NCBI GenBank assembly: GCA_002162915.1 | Contig: MABB01000004.1 | Coordinates: forward strand, 1-16,014 | Length of the DNA: 16,014 nucleotides | Direction of reading: 5' to 3' | Origin: Rhodospirillales bacterium 47_12_T64 | GTDB taxonomy: Bacteria > Pseudomonadota > Alphaproteobacteria > Kiloniellales > Kiloniellaceae | In this document: in pieces, positions 14,523 to 16,014 of the stretch | Position numbering within the stretch: the first letter of the stretch is position 1 | How the letters are laid out: the number at the start of each line of letters is the position of its first letter | Translations under genes and position numbers: made by a program | Notes under the pieces: model-generated | What the model saw: the letters and a program-made list of their open reading frames with translations, nothing else | The model's database searches: none | What the model was told of the DNA's origin: nothing

Positions 14523-15499
14523 CAGCGTGTGCCTGTTGCAAGAGTGTGCTGTTGGGATTCTAGTCTTGTTGGAAGCAATAGTCGTGCCAGGGAAACTGGA
14601 TTTATAGGGGACAGACCATCGGCAATTTGAGAAGACGTACCCGCAGCCATGAATGTAAGGTTAGCGCTGTGAGCGGCAGTTAGCAGTCCGCCAAATCGTC
14701 TTGTCATATCCAACTTTGTCGGAATGATGTATTTTGGGGCGAGGGCTGTGAATGCAGCCGCTTTATCTGCGGCTTCATAGACATCGCCACCTGCAGGAAT
14801 GATTAGGGTCGATACTGCATTTGAAGCTTGAGCGAATTCAGCCAGATAATCCACGGCATCCTCGTCAAAAGGGTTTATCCCCATTGTATCGATGAGAATT
14901 AATCTCTCTTCGGTAATCTTATCTATACATTCTGTTAATTTTTCAGGCGCTTCGGCAATATCCAAATCGATTTGTAAACGATGACAAAAAGCCGCGATTT
15001 GTTCTATGCCTCCCGTTTTCTCTGAATCGATTGTAATAACGGTGGTTGGGATTTCGGAAATTCGTGCCTTTGCGCATAACTTTGCAATGGTCGATGTCTT
15101 GCCATCACCAGGCGAGCCAATCAACATAAGAGGCTTCGATATGGGGCACGTTGGTATCTGTCCAAAATGGAAATGATCATCCAAAGCTCCAGCAAGAGAA
15201 ATATGCCATTCAGAAGCCGGAACTCCCATCGCGTGGCCAACAAGGGTGTCTATCATTTCAGCGGGAAGGCGGTGAAAGTCGAGGACTTCTGTTATTTCAT
15301 CGACAAAATCGACATCTTCAGCAGGGTCGATAATGGAGAAATCATGAGCAGGTTCATCGTCAAGGCCCGCTGTTACACGGACGCCTTTACCAGGACCAAG
15401 TTCGTCTGTCGCCAGTATGATCGCATCTTCGCCCAAATCAACACGGACTTGATCCATGGCTTCGGGTAAGCTGTTGGCAATGTAATGCTTTAAACGCAT
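14522..15499 (-). CDS. flhF: Flagellar placement GTPase FlhF (SRP-type), divergent
   Basis: This 325-residue SRP-family GTPase helps set where flagella are built. The N-terminus MRLKHYIANSLPEAMDQVRVDLGEDAIIL is the typical FlhF B-domain start. GTPase motifs are recognisable but divergent: P-loop GSPGDGKT (128-135) followed by STIAKL, DSEKTGGIEQI (158-168) in place of the usual DTYRxGAxEQL, DTMG (204-207) in place of DTAG, and TKLD (261-264). It is shorter than many FlhF proteins because the linker is short. AGGAAG lies 8 bases before the ATG. A TTAA-N7-TTAA sequence overlaps the start codon. It lies 61 bases after flhA and is coupled to flhG. Confidence 0.9.
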   Translation of the reverse strand: MRLKHYIANSLPEAMDQVRVDLGEDAIILATDELGPGKGVRVTAGLDDEPAHDFSIIDPAEDVDFVDEITEVLDFHRLPAEMIDTLVGHAMGVPASEWHISLAGALDDHFHFGQIPTCPISKPLMLIGSPGDGKTSTIAKLCAKARISEIPTTVITIDSEKTGGIEQIAAFCHRLQIDLDIAEAPEKLTECIDKITEERLILIDTMGINPFDEDAVDYLAEFAQASNAVSTLIIPAGGDVYEAADKAAAFTALAPKYIIPTKLDMTRRFGGLLTAAHSANLTFMAAGTSSQIADGLSPINPVSLARLLLPTRLESQQHTLATGTR

Positions 15500-15504
15500 T
15501 TTAA
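15490..15504. promoter_or_regulatory. TTAA-N7-TTAA sequence over the flhF start codon
   Basis: TTAA at 15490-15493 and at 15501-15504 are separated by seven bases, matching the CtrA box. It overlaps the flhF ATG (15497-15499), an odd place for an activator site unless a promoter lies nearby or it acts as a roadblock. Chance occurrence is quite possible. Confidence 0.25.
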
Positions 15505-15507
15505 CAG

Positions 15508-15513
15508 CTTCCT
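15508..15513 (-). promoter_or_regulatory. Ribosome binding site of flhF
   Basis: On the minus strand AGGAAG precedes the ATG at 15499 by 8 bases, which supports this start together with the conserved MRLK beginning. Confidence 0.6.
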
Positions 15514-15560
15514 AGCTTGATTGTCTGTTTCACATATATCACTTAAGCACACCATTAGCT

Positions 15561-16014
15561 TTAAATTACCCCAAGAGTCTTAATTTTTGCTTTTGGATGT
15601 ACTTCGTTTTGTGACATCACGACTGTTGCCGGGCGAAACCGTTCGACAATTGATCGAACATAGGGGCGTATTACCGGGCTGCTAAGCATAATAGGAGCTT
15701 CGCCCATCATTGCATGGCGCTCAAAGGTTTGCCGAACGGCAGTAATGAACTCTTGCAGTTGAGTTGGTGGCATTGAAAGTTGCTTGTCTTCGCCTTCTCC
15801 GACAAGAGCTTGAGCAAAGGCCTGTTCCCACTGTGGGGAAAGGGTGATCATGGGGATAAAACCCTGTTCGTTTTCATTACTGTTAGAAATTTGTCTGGCT
15901 AATCGTGATCTGACATGTTCCGTGATAAAAGTGGCATTACGGGTATAGGCACAGGCTTCAGAAATACCTTCAAGTATGGTTGGAAGATCCCGAATTGAGA
16001 TCCTTTCCCCAAGA
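15561..16014 (-). CDS. flhA: Flagellar export gate protein FlhA, C-terminal part (cut by the window edge)
   Basis: The frame is open from the right edge to the TAA at 15561, giving the last 150 or so residues of FlhA, the membrane export-gate subunit whose cytoplasmic domains form a nonameric ring that docks substrates, chaperones and FliJ. The visible part begins LGERISIRDLPTILEGISEA, the conserved FlhA C-terminal cytoplasmic domain, and continues with ACAYTRNATFITEHVRSRLARQI, PMITLSPQWEQAF and LSSPVIRPYVRSIVERF. The start and membrane segments lie outside the window. An internal ATG at 15851 is not the start. It is the first visible gene of the minus-strand flhA-flhF-flhG-FliK-like unit. 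Confidence 0.95.
   Translation of the reverse strand, partial: LGERISIRDLPTILEGISEACAYTRNATFITEHVRSRLARQISNSNENEQGFIPMITLSPQWEQAFAQALVGEGEDKQLSMPPTQLQEFITAVRQTFERHAMMGEAPIMLSSPVIRPYVRSIVERFRPATVVMSQNEVHPKAKIKTLGVI

Noticed and set aside
1..16014. Mobile element, CRISPR array, toxin-antitoxin or defence system
   Set aside because: No transposase, integrase, spaced identical repeats or unexplained long open frames were found; nearly all coding space is accounted for by core iron, chemotaxis and flagellar genes.

Overview
The window reads as a chromosomal segment of a motile alphaproteobacterium. The key marker is an unmistakable CtrA-type cell-cycle regulator. A che cluster in the order cheA-cheW-cheY-cheB-cheR, with a receiver domain on CheA, recalls the Azospirillum Che1 arrangement and suggests a Rhodospirillales-like host of modest GC content. 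I cannot name a genus from the sequence alone.

Layout. (1) Positions 1-3215, iron uptake. A periplasmic ferric-iron binding protein (+) sits behind two Fur-box-like palindromes. A fused two-domain ferric-iron permease (-) converges on it, and the two share a bidirectional terminator. No ATPase gene is present here. (2) Positions 3216-9230, chemotaxis. After a 297-base divergent intergenic region come cheA (Hpt, kinase core, two CheW-like domains, receiver), cheW, cheY, cheB and cheR, closely packed with stop/start overlaps at cheY-cheB and cheB-cheR, ending at a strong bidirectional terminator. (3) Positions 9292-10314, ctrA (-) and a 309-base AT-rich control region shared with the divergent fliI. 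This region holds a TTAA-N7-TTAA CtrA box, several TTAACCA motifs, nested inverted repeats and a GANTC site. (4) Positions 10315-12142, fliI-fliJ: the flagellar export ATPase and its coiled-coil partner. (5) Positions 12143-12256, a short gap with four degenerate tandem 17-bp repeats. (6) Positions 12257-16014 (-), a flagellar operon read flhA (C-terminal part only), flhF, flhG and a FliK-like protein.

Together the genes cover flagellar export (FlhA, FliI, FliJ, probable FliK), flagellar placement and number (FlhF, FlhG), motor control (CheA/W/Y/B/R) and a master regulator (CtrA) that in alphaproteobacteria commonly activates flagellar and chemotaxis genes. Most of the window is conserved core material. 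The less ordinary parts are the intergenic DNA (ctrA-fliI control region, futA operator pair, 17-bp repeats), the divergent FlhF GTPase motifs and the internal duplication in the FliK-like protein. I found no mobile element, CRISPR array, tRNA or rRNA.
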